From assembly GCA_963965975.1 (NCBI GenBank), contig OZ014417.1, positions 3,329,821 through 3,393,820 on the forward strand: a DNA stretch of 64,000 nt, written 5' to 3'. Positions 22,558 through 51,310 of the stretch are shown here, piece by piece (the stretch's first letter is position 1; every line of letters starts with the position of its first letter). This stretch comes from Xestospongia bergquistia. Taxonomy: Eukaryota; Porifera; Demospongiae; Haplosclerida; Petrosiidae. Position numbers and translations under genes: made by a program. The notes under the pieces are model-generated. The model was not told the origin of the DNA. It saw only the letters and a program-made list of their open reading frames with translations, and searched no databases.

Positions 22558-22703
22558 TTCTTATTTAATCTTAAGAGTACTTACGGTATAAATGCATGTG
22601 TGCTTACTTAAAATGGCGGCAGATTGTCAAATCGTACTGAAAGTGTTTTGAGGGCGAAACTCAAAAGATAGGCAGTTTTACCGTTCGAACTGTTCATAAT
22701 CAG
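22558..22703. promoter_or_regulatory. Shared divergent promoter and 5' non-coding exon of domino
   Basis: The RAP1GDS1 start codon (minus strand, 22557) and the first domino exon (plus strand) face away from each other across under 100 bases. The proposed domino leader ends at a donor (cag/gtagta) at 22703 and splices to the coding exon at 23598. The leader carries a complete 12-codon upstream frame (MAADCQIVLKVF) starting at 22614. No TATA box is evident. Confidence 0.45.
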
Positions 22704-23599
22704 GTAGTAAAATGAAATACCTAACAACTTTTGATTTTGTTTGTTACTTTTATGCATAAGAGAAAGAATGAAACATGAAATTATGTTGTAATATAAAATG
22801 GGTGGATTTGTCTTGCCCTTTATACAATATAAGATTTTATATGTTTAAGTCCAGTTATTAGATTATATTCTAATGTTTGCCATCTAATTTCTACATTAAA
22901 GTAAGAATTTGTAAAGTGGGTGGAGTTGTTAATTATTCATAAGATTTTCTGTAAGTGTTAACATACTGGTAATTCATGAAGTTAGCAATGTTAAACATGG
23001 ACTTTTACTTATATTAGTCACAAATTCTTGTCAATAAAGTAGAATAATTTTTATTTCTAAATTGTTAATCTTTAATAATAATAATCAAAATAGTTTTATA
23101 TTGATTTACATGATTAACTTCATGTACATACACATTTTATGATCCTTAGAAATATCTATTTCAGCAAGAATCCTAATCAGATTCCTAGATTATGTAATTG
23201 ATTCAGTGATGGCTAGGAGCTAGACTTCTTAGTGCCTACCATCTAAACTTTTCAAGGCTCTCCTAACATTTTAAAGCTCATTTGTTTCATTTTATTTTAT
23301 TGACATTTGCAAGCATGAAGCCATGTTCTTTAAATTCCAACATAAGACAACAACAAATGAATTTGGTTAGCTTCTACTAGTAGTACTGTAATGATCATTA
23401 TATGAATTAATATAGCTGTTTTGAAGTTTATATTTGGTCATAGTTTCTGTTAACCTTTAGTGTTATCAAATTTCCAAAGTTTGCTGTATTCACTTACAAT
23501 CTCACAATACCTTTCTAAATTCTTGTAAGATACTTGTGCAATATATTCCTGTCTCCTTTATACTATTGTGTTCTTATGGTATTCTTTCTTGTAATAGAA
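22704..23599. other. 5' UTR intron of domino
   Basis: AT-rich sequence of about 890 bases between the proposed non-coding leader exon and the acceptor at 23597. No coding exon, RNA gene or repeat was recognised in it. Confidence 0.4.
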
Positions 23600-38326
<14,727 letters not shown>

Positions 38327-38772
38327 CTAATACATTGATAACACATTTGTGTTGTATTTTAATTCTTACATAGTTACTGAAATACAGTTTACAATTATAA
38401 CTACACAACAATTATTTTAAACTTTTCAATTTCTACTTATATAAAGATAAAAGGATCCTACGACGACAGCACAATTTTAAATTTAACACAACATTAGTTC
38501 TCATAAATGAGTCTGTTTAAGAAAGCCCTCAATTTATGGTTTGATCAATAGTAAACATTGCTATTTACATTATTAATAAACAATGCTAAACCACATAACA
38601 GAACTGGAGATCAATATGACCATATTATAATAACTTAACAGAAATGAACCTCACATCTTAATGTGAAGTCATATTTTCCCTTAAGATCTTGTGCATACAA
38701 AGTAAATTTCTGTTCTAACTATTAAATTATAAATTATACAATTTAAACTAAATTAGAATTTCATTATTAGAA
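38327..38772. other. Convergent intergenic spacer
   Basis: About 450 AT-rich bases between the domino stop and the stop of the TMEM248-like gene. It should hold both 3' UTRs. No other feature was recognised. Confidence 0.5.
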
Positions 38773-41539
38773 TTAATTATGATGTCTGTCAGTACATGAC
38801 ATACCAATGATAAATGCTGCCAATAGTGCTATAATAGCAATAGATGTTTTATATAAATTACTTGCTGCCCTTTCTTGATCACTCTATAAATATGAGTTAA
38901 AAATAATATACATATACTAGACCACAATTACCTGTTGGAGATATATTACAATTAATCCATGTCTTTTGTATTTTTCATTTGCTGGTTTAAAAACACGACG
39001 ACATTTTGTTTTACCTGCTAATTGTAACATGTAGACATTGTTAGTTTTGATTGTGTCATAAGAAACATCATGTTTTGTACAAAGACATTTTTCACATGGT
39101 CTTGAAGTCAAACTACAAAACAATAAATTCGTATAAAATATTTTTCTTTATCAGTGTAAATATTATAAAAGCTGGTATATGATTGTGCTAGTACTGCAGT
39201 ATGTAGTACAGAATTAAATTTGGATTTAGTCATAAAAAAGACAGTTATGATAGCATATCCACTATAATAACAAGGATTAGCCCATTAACAGATAGTGGTT
39301 AAATCACTTTTAAATGTCATATACAATAATAAAATTATAATTGCCACTGAAACAATTAAATATCATTTGGTCTAGTCTTGAGTACTATAACAATAGGACA
39401 ATGACTAATTGCTACCATTCATACTATTTTGAAACAAGTAGACATCACTTCTCAATAATTATAAATTGTTTCCAGATTACTACTTCATCAACACATTTAA
39501 AACTATCTTAGAAATTATAATCTTGTTATTGTTAGGATCACATGACAACGTTCAGTGTTTAATGTGGAAAAGTCAAAAACTAGTTCAAGTTATTACATGT
39601 CCACTTTACATTGTATGAGAGAATAATAGTACCTACCTTGTGTCATATAAAGAATTGAAATGTTTGGAAGTGGATGGAGCTGATATTAAAACACAAGCAT
39701 CTACAGTACACCAACCATCAGAACTACAGCTATCAGCTACAAAAAACATAACTATAATATATTCCATGAATGTATAGTTAAACTTTAAAGTGAGTTAATT
39801 TGATCTATTAAGTCTCACCTTTATTATTCTTGGGAACAACTACATGAATATGAATAGTAACATTTCTATCTAGTCTCATGTTACTAACTTGATCTGAATA
39901 TAGAGAGTAATTATAAAAAATAAGATTATAGTGTCTTATTTTGAGGATTATAATTTTAAAATTTTATAGGATCAACACCAAATGCCATTGCTATTTGTTA
40001 CTAATCTCTATTTAAATGATATCATATAGCAGATTATTTGAGGTATAACATTTTTTGTGAGCTTCATTAATCTGATACCATTTACATTTTCGCATATATT
40101 ACTTCTGCTAGTTATAATATAAAACAATAATTTATTTGATCAAAAGCATGTTTTTCACAAAAAGAAATCACAAATAACCTACCATATGATTTATCACAAA
40201 ATTCTAGATTTTGTACTCAAAAGAATTGTTCTTATATCATGTACATTATGATATAGACCTATATTAAGGCCAATATATAGTCATATTATACCCTCATTGG
40301 TTTGGATCAACATACCTCTGATCTTTGTCCTCAACTGCTGACCAGTTAAATCACCAGCTAACATCTTTATAGAATTGTTCTTAATTAACTCTTGACGAAG
40401 AAGAAACTGCAGTATTACTCCTATAGTTTTACAATGACTTCCATCTCTTTCACAAGGTTGAGATGACCAACTAGAGACATTGTAAGTACCATTAAGACAA
40501 AATTCCTTCTGCGGTAGCTTGCCCAGGAATGAATTCCAAATCTACAAAAGACAAGGAGGACCATCACAATTGTATTGTGTATACTGAATTTAGAGTGCTT
40601 CTTTGACTATATGCCACATATTAAAGTAACTATAAGATACTAGAAAGTGACTCATACTTTTTTATTGACAAGGAAATGTAGTTTGTTCATGTGCTAATAG
40701 TAGACTTAGCCTTAGTTATGTGTAACATAGATCCTCAAAAAAATTCATAGCAAACAAATACAATATAGCAAATATTTGACAATTATTGAATTTTAGAGGT
40801 TATTCAAATAAGCTTTTAAAATTAATTCACCAAGTAGGGAATATATTAGACTAAAAAACTTCATACAATGTCAATGACAACCTCCTAAAATATACACTTT
40901 GGAGCTAGCTATTATCACATTGAAGTAGAAGGCTATTGTAGTTGGTCTAGCACTCTTAATCCTTTTACTCCTTTTTAATCTTCAAATTAACTTACAAGTC
41001 ATATTGTTATCATTAAACAATGTTGATTAGTTTATAAATACCTCATTTCATATATCATGCAGTTTTATCAATGAGGTCCTAAATCAGCTCCCGGAATGTG
41101 TATTAGTTCTTTTGAGAACAAAAAATAGCACAATAATAAACAATGCTATATTTGTGTAGTATTCCTCAAATAATACAAATAAAACTTTATAGAATGTTGT
41201 AACATAACTAGTTAACAAAAATTGGTTTGAACTATGTGATTCTAAAATAATCAATATTTTCTGTAAGATATTATTATTTTATTTTACCTTCATTGTATCA
41301 AAATCAGGAAGATTGTTCGCTTGTTTGATATAGAGAGCCAACAATGGACAACATAACACTAAAATAGTTAATGTGATAACAAAACACAATGCTGGTGGAT
41401 CATTGATGATGTTATAAAACGTTTTTAATCTCACGAGTCTACGAAGTTCAAGTTTATCGGTAATTTGGTTCTCGTTCAGTTCTTCTGATGATAAATTTGT
41501 TCGCCTATCGTTCTCTACCACTTCAAATTGAACTGCCAT
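38773..41539 (-). CDS. TMEM248: TMEM248/TMEM219-like two-pass membrane protein
   Basis: Six exons in phase give about 314 aa, the usual length of TMEM248: 41539-41288, 40541-40316, 39893-39819, 39736-39637, 39112-38932 and 38883-38773. A polar N-terminus of about 45 residues precedes helix 1 (ALCFVITLTILVLCCPLLAL). A lumenal or extracellular domain follows with paired cysteines and N-glycosylation sites (IWNSFLGKL, FCLNGTYN, RNVTIHIHVVVP, SCSSDGWCTVDACVLI). A second helix lies near the C-terminus (SIAIIALLAAFIIG) with a short tail. The WNSFL, NVTIHI and C-x(5)-W-C-x(5)-C landmarks fit TMEM248 better than any other family I considered, but similarity is weak. The start lies head-to-head with the TMEM116-like gene, 42 bases apart. 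Confidence 0.6.
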
Positions 41540-41581
41540 TTTAAGTAGGCGTGTCCAAATCGAAACAGCTGATTGGAGCAA
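41540..41581. promoter_or_regulatory. Very short divergent promoter
   Basis: Only 42 bases separate the two opposing start codons (TMEM248-like on minus, TMEM116-like copy A on plus), so the 5' UTRs or promoters must overlap. No specific motif was assigned. Confidence 0.45.
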
Positions 41582-44500
41582 ATGGGGGGCGATCATCTCT
41601 GTGAATCTTTCAGAAATTTGTCTTATTATGAACGTCCAGGATGTCATATGACTCATGCACAAGTAAGTGAGACTTAGCTACAATAACATAGTCTGTATTT
41701 TAGATCATCCTGTAACTAATAGGAGGGAGGATTTGATACAGTAGCTGGGATTCGTATTATCACGTCTCTTTTAGGGTGAGTTTAGTAGTAATTGTTCACT
41801 TGAGTGTAAAATAATCACATGCTCAGCATTTAAGTACAGTATAAGCCACATACACACAATATATAGATAGATAGATAGATAGATAGATAGATGTGACCTG
41901 ATTTGTGAAAAGAGACCACTGTTAAAAGTACCTTAAAAAAAAGTTTTGTATGCATACAGTTGCTTTATATACATAGCTACTCATGATAATTATATGTATG
42001 CAATACTGTTTTTGGGTGTTTTAACAGTGATCCCTTTTCACAAATCAGGTGACATATCTATAGAACAGTACTTTGATGTATATTTTCATCCAATCCTAGA
42101 TTCATTGGAGCTACATCAATTATTGTATCTGTCCTTTTTAAGCGTCGCATCTTCAATGCTGAGGTCCATCCAATTTTTATGCTGTCTTTAGCAGACTGCA
42201 TATTAGCAAGTCTATGGATTGCTGGTGGTTTCATTTGGCTAGCTGATCCTGGTGTAGTTGACGAGAAATGGTGTTATACTGTGACAGTATTGACAACAGT
42301 AAATTAATATATAATATAAATACAATCACTATATCATATGAGAAATTATAACATTACTGTTATATAGCAGTTAAAGATTTGCATGGAATGTGCAGAATTA
42401 CTTAGTGTACTACAAAAGACTGTAGTAGATCAGAAATAACAATGAGAAATTAAATTGATAATTAAAATGTAGCCTATAGAACATTTTATACTTCAATTTA
42501 TAGCATTAATACAATATTTTTATAATGATATTTTTTCACAGATTATGGAATGTGTTGCTGTTAATTTAACTCTGGTTTATGCCATCTTTGCTTACATTAA
42601 AACCAGTAGGACGGATCTGAACTCTATTTTGGTGAGTGTTATAATAACTGAAAGTGTGACCTATGTCCTATAATAACTTACAATAGTAACAGTTCAAGTC
42701 GGCATACTCACTCTATAGGATAGTAAATATTGTTTGCCTGAAATGTATGCTTTCTTCATTTTTGAATTTAGTCTTTACTTTAGTTGATATACCTGAACTA
42801 ATTAAAGTCTATTACTTGAATTGTTGTTATGCTAAGTTTTATACCTTCTGGTAATTTTGAAAAGAATTTCAGAGAATTCCAGATGCATTGACTATCAATG
42901 TTTTAAGAAACAAATAAATATTCATATTGCAACTGATAGAATATTGAATGCTTCTTTGTGGTTTTACATAGAATCCAGGAAACACCCTTTACCTTAGCTT
43001 AGCTTCTATAAAATAATTATTACTAGTCTTTAATATCAATAAAGTCTAGTACTTTACAATAACAAAATTACCACAAAAAATGTAGAAATGATTTTTACTA
43101 TTATTATATAATGGTATTTATTTCTTCAATTTTAGGCTCATTCTAATCAGAAGGATATATCATTGAAGATAATTATATTCGTGTATTGTATAGCATGGTA
43201 TGTGGAAATAAACCATATACTTCATCTATAAAAGTACCTGTGATATAGCAATATGACATTGTTTTTTCACTATAGGGGACTTCCAATCTTTATCACTTTG
43301 CTTGTCTTTGGTATTACTGAAGGAGTTGTACATTTTCTTTCTGATATAAGAGACTGTTCTTGTTGGTATGTTTGATACAAAGGGATTAAAACTGACTTTG
43401 TTTTAAATTGAAAGGCCTAACAATAATAGCATATGAAATCTGGCAAAAAGCTTAGGTTATAATAATTAATATTCACAAGGGTATTTTATTGATCATGCCC
43501 CCCTTCCTCAGCTGCTATGCTACATCGTTTGTTTGTCTGAGTTAATTAAATATATATGTCTTGAAATATAGCAATTATGGTTTAGTAATTTTAATTCAGT
43601 ACAGAGGTTATCACTTTAGTATGAATGATCTTTAGAAAAGTAGTTAAAGGAAAATCATAATTTTATTATTTATGCTAACTGTGTGATATAAGACTTTGCA
43701 ACTTAGCATTTGGTAAATTGGTATATGTTATCACAGACATCCAATATTATGACAATTTTAAGATGAATCACTGTTTAACAGAAAAAGAAGACAACTCATG
43801 TATCGAGTAAAATATTGTTATTTTTATATGTAGGTGTTTGCCTACTCCTATCAATATTATCCCATTTGTTTTACCTGTCAATGAAGTAAGCTAATTCTAT
43901 ATATTTTCATTATTAATAGAACTTGTCCAATACACATGTATTAAATTTTTGCTAAAGATTAATTTGCTTTTGTTTTTTATTTCATCTAGGATGCTGAAAC
44001 CTTCTTGGACCGACAGGCAAATCTGGCTGTTGGTCTTGGAGTAGTTCTTATATCTAACTACATCATAGTGTTTATTGCTTTGCTGGTAATGTTACATAAC
44101 TCTACTTTAAAGGCATATATTATTTTACCTGATAGGATAAACATTATTCATACTTAAATAGATAGCCCAAATTTATAATTATTGAGTTATGACTTACAAC
44201 AATTATTATAAATATTAAATGGAAAGAAATACAATGAAGACTTTAATTTATATATACTTGTGCATTTCATTAATAGGTTCTTTATTTAAAAATTCTCAAA
44301 AAAATAAAGAAGATAAGACAAGAACATGGTGCGGGATATTATATATATATATATATATATAATATAGAATGTCTTCATTATTATATTAATTATTAGTTAT
44401 TATTGTTATAGATGTATTGATGTTTGGTGAACCAACTACACACACAAATACTTCTAATTATGGAACAGCAGAGGCCAACAGGATTATGTATGGTCAATCT

Positions 44501-45720
44501 CGAGCTCGAAAAAGAGTGCTACTGTTTGTAACAGTTTTTATTTGCAGTGGATTTTTTAGTAAGTTTTGAAACATTTTGTTAAATAAAATTATGTTCAATG
44601 TCACATCACATTTGCATATTCTTTGTCTATCCACTTAGATATGATAGTGCTTATAATTCTTGTTGTTTTTTTAAGTCCTCGTTTGGGACATGAAAATCAT
44701 ACTGATAATCTCACTTCAAATCATGAAAACAGTCATCATCATCACGTATATCTGTCATTTCTTTATGCCCAGGTGAGATACTTAATTATTGTATATGTAA
44801 TGAACATTTCATGGAGACCTACTTTACTAAACTTTTGTTTTTTTAACATTGATAAGTGTCTGTTTGATATTCTATGATCATGGTATCAGTGGTATATTTG
44901 ATGGATTGAGATATGTACATTATTGTGTATTTTTGTTTTCATTTTTTTTTATTCTAAGTTTGTAAGCAGCTATTAAAGGGTAGTTCATCTACTGCACACA
45001 CATAACATAATATATAGCAAATTATATCACATGCTTTAACAATGGACAAAAGACATAGTATTCTCATAGCTTCTGTTAACTTGCAGGCATAACCAAGTAG
45101 TCCTATGATTTCTTTTGGCAGTATGATATGCATATTGTATAAAATTATCACACTCTTTATGTGTTGTATTTTGTAAGTAATAATCTTAATCACTGATGTA
45201 CATAGCAATCAAAAAGTTTATGAGCCTTTGCTGTTAGCACTATGACAATGGGTGTGGCTATTTAAGTTTTGAAGCTTCTTTCAGGCTAGCTAGTTTGTTT
45301 TTTGCCTTACCATTTTATCTTCTCTCTACAAGCTCTCCAATTTTTCCAAAACTCAAATATTTTTACTGTTTAATTGTGTCTTCTAAAACAATTAAAAGTA
45401 GAACGATTTTAAAAAAGATAATTTTTATGCATGCCTGAATTATTTGTCATTAATTGAGCCTAATTACTTATTTTTATGTTTTGTTTTAGTCACTTACGCT
45501 TCCACTACAAGGATTTATGAATGCTATTGTCTATGGATGGACTCGAGATGATTTTGTCCACAATATTATTACTCAATCTCCTTCTGAAATGAATGATGAT
45601 TTTCAACAATCAGACTCAACAGATTGTGACCAACAAAGAGCAATTGAAGAGTCTTCTACTGAGTATTCTGGTGAACGATTTCAAGAAACTTTATATTCTA
45701 ACACTAGTGACGAAGACTGA
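41582..45720 (+). CDS. TMEM116-like seven-transmembrane receptor, copy A
   Basis: Twelve exons in phase give about 428 aa: 41582-41662, 41723-41775, 42100-42298, 42542-42631, 43136-43197, 43276-43365, 43834-43885, 43990-44085, 44277-44328, 44412-44558, 44639-44772 and 45490-45720. Seven hydrophobic segments are visible. Landmarks are IFMLSLADCILASLWI in helix 2, CYTVTVLTT before helix 3, a C-x-C-W motif in loop 2, a basic loop 3 (KILKKIKKIRQ) and the helix-7 segment LPLQGFMNAIVYGWTRDDF, which aligns with QGLLNCGVYGWT of TMEM116. The tail is acidic and Ser-rich. Ligand and coupling are unknown. A MITE copy sits in intron 2. Copy B at 56142-60402 has the same exon plan. Confidence 0.78.
41866..41892. 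repeat. (GATA)n microsatellite
   Basis: About six tandem GATA units directly adjoining the left end of the family A MITE at 41893. Confidence 0.85.
41893..42053. mobile_element. Short inverted-repeat element (MITE), family A copy 2
   Basis: A 161-bp foldback. The arms pair over about 35 bases with 3-4 mismatches, from GTGACCTGATTTGTGAAAAG on the left to its complement ending at 42053; both arms include ACTGTTAAAA. It shares arm and core sequence (TTTTGTATRCATACAGTT) with the element at 5958-6208 but lacks that copy's extra outer segment. It lies in intron 2 of TMEM116-like copy A. Confidence 0.78.
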
Positions 45721-46339
45721 CAAACCAGTGTCGTTTTTAATAACTATTGCTATAATGCTACCATTATTATCTCATGAAGAGTATTAATTATATATATTTA
45801 TATAGTTTTATTTTTAGTGTTGTTTTTGTTTTTTAAAGAGACTAGAGGGAACAAAACAGAGATATGACTATAAGATGACACTGATTTTTATTAGTGTCTT
45901 TCTCTCTGTTTTACATCAATTCTATCACTGAATTATATATTAAATACCAATAATTATTACAAGCAAAACTGAGACAGGACAATCTAAGGACTCTTAATAG
46001 TAGCAATTATTAATAAAATGTAATACAGCACTCGAGTATGTACTGACTGAGATAGATGACAAATGTTGAATGATGAAAGAATACTGTATTGATGAAGTGA
46101 ATAATTTCAATGTTACAACTTATAATGAAATACGAAAGCACTTTTGATATGCACTGCTAAATTTATTTACCATTAATTTTTATTAAAAGGATATCACATA
46201 ATAATATTTCATAAGTACAATGTCTAACTGAAGTATGAAATCATTTATTTAGAACACATGCATATATATGCAGTTGTGATTGGAAAATTGGAAAATGTAT
46301 AATCAGTCTGCTCTCCATTGATCAATTATTATATTCCTG
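45721..46339. other. Convergent intergenic spacer
   Basis: About 620 AT-rich bases between TMEM116-like copy A and the EF-hand gene, which converge here. No gene or repeat was recognised. Confidence 0.5.
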
Positions 46340-47893
46340 TTAAAAAAGTCCTAACTGAAGTAACTGCTTCAAATTATATTGTCTTATTCTCATGATTGTT
46401 TTGGTCTCCATACTTGTAGTATTACACATTTTTCCTATTGTGTTTCCATCACCCATTTCTCCTGTCTGAACTTTGTTCAATAGCTGTAAAATAAAAATAC
46501 AATTATAATAATTATGGCAATGCTTCTATTATGAGAAAACCACATTACCACTGCTCCCCATCCCTTGTCAGGTCGGACTTTACCAGTTTCTACTTGATCC
46601 ATTAACTGAAGCATAGAAGAAGAATAACAGTAAAGTGGCAATGTGGTTTTCTCATTCTGTTCTCAAAAATGACACATGCTACATTCTATAATATTGTAAT
46701 TCTAATTGTTTGATATTGTGATTTAATTGACCATACATAATTACTTTGCATGAAACTCTAATTAGCTCTTAAACTCCTAGTGCATTGTAAATTTGATTTA
46801 ATTGTGTTGATCTAATGTAAATGGAAGTTTAGTTTTGTGAGAGTTCTGGTAACACCTCATTTTCTGTTTATAGTCTAGTTGAAAATGTAATTTTCCATAA
46901 TTATGACACATATAATAGTTAAGGAATGTGCCTATTTTAAAGGTGGCTACTAATTTAGTTCATGCAGTCTCTAAAGACAAGAGTTGATTGTATGTGGAGA
47001 AAAGCAAACCTTTTTAAAAAAATTAACAGTAGCCTTATTTGAGCTACTAGTTCATGACTGATTTTTAAATGCCGACTGTTTTCTTAACAATGTCTATATA
47101 TGTGTGATTCAAACAACTGCTGTTATCTTATAGTATTTAGATTGGGCTGGCGCATATTAAAACTGGTCAGCCAGTCAGCTCATTTCAAAGCAACCAGTAA
47201 TAAAATTGGTCAAAACTAGCATCTGGCCTAAGCATGTATATACCTCTAGAAATTCCTCAAAGTCCACTCCTTCTGATTGATCAATATCAACTTCATCAAA
47301 GTAAGCTCTCCTTTCTTCTAATGCTGATGAGTCACCAATTTCATCTAATACTTTGCATCTGTGAAATTAATTTATATACTACATCTAGTATTAATTCTCA
47401 CATACAATTCATTGAAATCAATGAGACCATCTTCATTCAGATCTATAATTTGAAACTGTATGCGAAAGCCATCAATTGTTGCTTCATCCCAATTTTCCCA
47501 TTTTTTCACAAGTTCTGTGGTGCTTAATTCTAAGACAAAGAAAATGACATGATTTGTGAACATTATTATATTACTAGCACAAACAGTAAATGCATGAATA
47601 CCTGAAAACTTCTTGCGTGCCTCAGCTGTTCTTTGTCTTGTATCAGCAAGTTTCTCCCAAAACTGATTTTGAACATTGAAATAGTCATTCTTGGAGAATT
47701 GATTTGCTAAATATGTAGAAATATTGTATTGTGTTGGAAAGTTTGATGTATAAAATATGTGACATGTGTCATTGGGACTAATCTAACAAAATATTTGAAC
47801 ACTAATATAACCTTCAAATTCTATTAAAGTTCTTTGTTTTTGAAGTTCAAAACTGATTGGTTTTTTCAATGGGTAATACGGCCGAAAAGCCAT
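46340..47893 (-). CDS. EF-hand calcium-binding protein, family not identified
   Basis: Six exons in phase give about 208 aa: 47893-47812, 47706-47602, 47529-47406, 47358-47244, 46605-46549 and 46483-46340. The N-terminus MAFRPYYPLKKPISFELQKQ is basic and lacks a signal peptide. Two EF-hand loops are visible: DLNEDGLIDFNE, fully canonical (D-x-N-x-D-G-x-I-D-x-x-E), and DIDQSEGVDFEE, which keeps acids at loop positions 1, 3, 9 and 12 and has Ser at 5. The loops are joined by a helix (LDEIGDSSALEERRAYF). The C-terminal ~70 residues carry no recognised domain. It resembles small cytosolic calcium sensors, but no orthologue could be named with confidence. Confidence 0.75.
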
Positions 47894-49689
47894 AACTTAG
47901 CAATAAATATAGCTCTTCTCATCAAACCATCAAACCCTAGCGTTGCTTGAGCGTCCTAGAAACACACAAAATTAATTCTTTTTTTAATTTGCGACGTGAT
48001 CTTTCCCTCGTTGCTAGGAGATGCTTACCACGTGCGTGATTTTAACCCTAACATTAAAGGAAACCGTAGCCAAAGACCATGTGTCACGTACTCCATACTG
48101 TCCGTGTCATAACTTATGACTCATGAGGAAGCGTATCGCTCCTCACAAAAAGCTAGCGTTCCTTAATAGGAAAAGGGAGGAATACCATTCTTATTTAAGA
48201 AGAAAGCCAAAAATTGATATTACAGCTATAGATGTGGTATGAACAAAGTCAAATAAAATAGACAATAATAAAATAATTATATATGGTATATTTGATCTTT
48301 AGGAGTACTTGCTGTGAAATAGCTATAGTTATTATCTAGTTTGCAGATACAATGCTGGACAACTTAATAGTATTAATTGTCTGAATTTCTGACAAGACTT
48401 GTGCAAACAAAGAGAGAGTAGTTGGGAGATAGACCACAATGTATTGTTAATTATTACTTGCCAAAAAATAGTTTTTAAACAAGAAATGGCAGCTTTAGAG
48501 TCCTAATCTAAAATTTATCTAAGAGAGGAAATAATGTTTGGATCCAAAGGCCTTATTTACTGAATTGGATAATTGCCTAGAGCAATCATATTGTAATTAA
48601 CTACCTTTCTAGCTTTGTATCTCTTCAATATTTTCTCTTTGGCTCAAAATAATTACTCATTAAGTAGCTACATACTGTCAACACAAAAATGTACATTGGT
48701 CCTGGAAGGTCTAATACAATATCATACCTCTCAGTTGTTGGAGTGAGACTCAGAGGGACAGTAGTAGGAAGATGGCCATTCACAAGGAGCTGAATGTGGA
48801 GATCGGCATAGATTTCTCTAGATTGGGTTGATCCTTCAAGATATCACAGACTATTACTTTAAGGACTGAATTCTGTCTCTATGTATATATCAACCTTGCT
48901 GTAAAGCATGAGGGCAGCTGTCCACATCATGGACAGGCAATCTACCTAGTCTTAATTGTTTGAGCCACTGTACACAATTAAACATGGATTTCAGACAGTC
49001 TAGCATGCAGATATTGTCTGCTATATATCGCAATTATGCTGTATTACATAAATATATACGCAAAGAATTGCTAAAGTATAATATAATGAGCAGAAAGTTA
49101 ATGAACTACATAGATATAAAATACACACTGATCTGATATCACAAGGAGCTAGAGTACAAAGGTACTTAATCATACTGTACAATGAAATGAAGAGATGACC
49201 AGGAAAAATCAGAAGACCTGTAAGATAAAGTTTCTATATATGGAAAGGATCAAGAAAACTGCAACTTTTACCTCAACGCATGATAATTAGATTAGGTGTG
49301 GCTATGCCAGCAATCATAGACATTTCAGTTGTAATCAGACTTTGAGTATTGTGTATATGATAACATCACTTAAATGTTCCTTGGACATGTTCCAACTAGT
49401 TTATAGCAATCAATTATAACAAATAATGCTTACATTGTCGTTATATGCAATAGTATTCATAGCCTTTGTAATACATCCAATGATATCATATATCAATTTA
49501 TTCACATGAGTTACCTTTGTCATAAGTGTATGCAATCATTTTACTAATTATATTCAAAGGTGTTGTCTTGAATATAGCAGATATTGTTATAGTTATACTG
49601 AGTTATTGACAAAATCATTAAAGTCACAAAATTAAATAAGCAAGCACTACATGACTATAATATGATAGTTTTAATTTATAAAATTCTAG
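47894..49689. other. Intergenic region
   Basis: About 1.8 kb between the start of the EF-hand gene and the stop of STARD3. It is AT-rich. One exon-like open stretch on the minus strand (about 48725-48826, flanked by ag and gtatga) could not be linked to any gene. No other feature was recognised. Confidence 0.45.
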
Positions 49690-51253
49690 CTATAAAGATT
49701 GAAGAAATGTACGTAGCCTTGAGTTAGCAGTTAACAAAGTGCTACTGAAAGTTTGATCAATTACACTCTGTGGTATCCATCCCTGAGAAATATTATAAAA
49801 GTATAATTTTAAAGACAATTGAAGTAACTATTACCTTTAAGTCAGTATCCAAGAGCCATATAAACAATGTTCTTTGAAGGTCAACTGGTAACAGAACATA
49901 TCCACATGGTCCATTTTCACCACTACAGGAGGCACAAATAATTCATCATGTGTTGTGTTTAATGTATCACTCTTTTGCTAATGACAGAACTTATAGCTAC
50001 AACTAAACACCAGTATTTGCTATTGACCTAAAAGTAATATTAGGTTTATCATAGATATTACAGTATAATCTATGAGTATAGATAGGTATAAGAATGAGAC
50101 TACATTTAAAGCAATAATTACAAAGGTTACTGTGTTTACACAAGATTCCCTTTATATAGAAACAAATAAAAATATTCATATAATTGTTTTGAAACTGTCA
50201 CTTTAGCAATGAATCATTAGAGTTTAACAAGAGCTAAGGGAGATGCACACATATAACTGTCAAAGGTCAAAGTAACTACTATAATCTTTGAAGATTATCT
50301 GCATGGATTAATAAGTACATACCGAATTTTATCTGCAACAGGAGGTTTTCCATCAAAGTTAATAGATATACTAGCACAACAATAGCATCCTTCTCTCACA
50401 GATGCCTTCCTAACTGACACAAAATCTCTGAAAAAGGAATGTTAAGGCTATTATAAGACAAATATAATCTTGTACCTTGCAGACACAAGAGCAACAGCAG
50501 CACTTACAGTATATATTATATCTGTAGTTCTGTCAATACGATAAATGATCTAACACAGAATAATGTAGTATGGGCTCTTATATATAATATTACATTACCT
50601 CATTGGAAACAACATTAGGATTCCATTCTGGTGTACGATGTGATTCATTATACAGAAGTCTCCACAAGTTCTCCAAAGAGACATCTAATGTCACCTATAT
50701 ATAAATATATACATACATACAAACACGCTACCAAAACTGTAAAATATTTTACCTGTGACTTCCAAATTTTCCTCACACTGCCTTGCTGGCTATAAATTTT
50801 GATGCCATCCTATAAAAATAAAAAATGAATTTGTACTCATATCCTAATATTATGTTATCAATATCGATGGAATTTTTCTTATAATAAAAAAGCTCCAAGT
50901 ACAACAAATTAATAATTTGAATTTTGGATACTTAAGTAAATTTGACTTTACTGCATTTTCTTATCTTTATAGAGCAAATGTAATGTTTGACAATAACTTA
51001 AGTCTTCTTATATTCTCACTACTTACTAATGTATCTAGTTGATCTCAACAAAAGGAGTAAGTTATGTTGAAAATATATATAATTATAGAATATTTTTCAT
51101 GTATATCCTTAGTCAAAACTACCATTATTTTCCTAGTTGGTGCATAATTATGTTATCTTTCCTAAACTAGCTACTTAGTGTTTTTTTCTCTAGAAAAGAA
51201 GATACATATATTCACATACGAAACAACATAATAGACCAGTACACATCATATAA

Positions 51254-51310
<57 letters not shown>

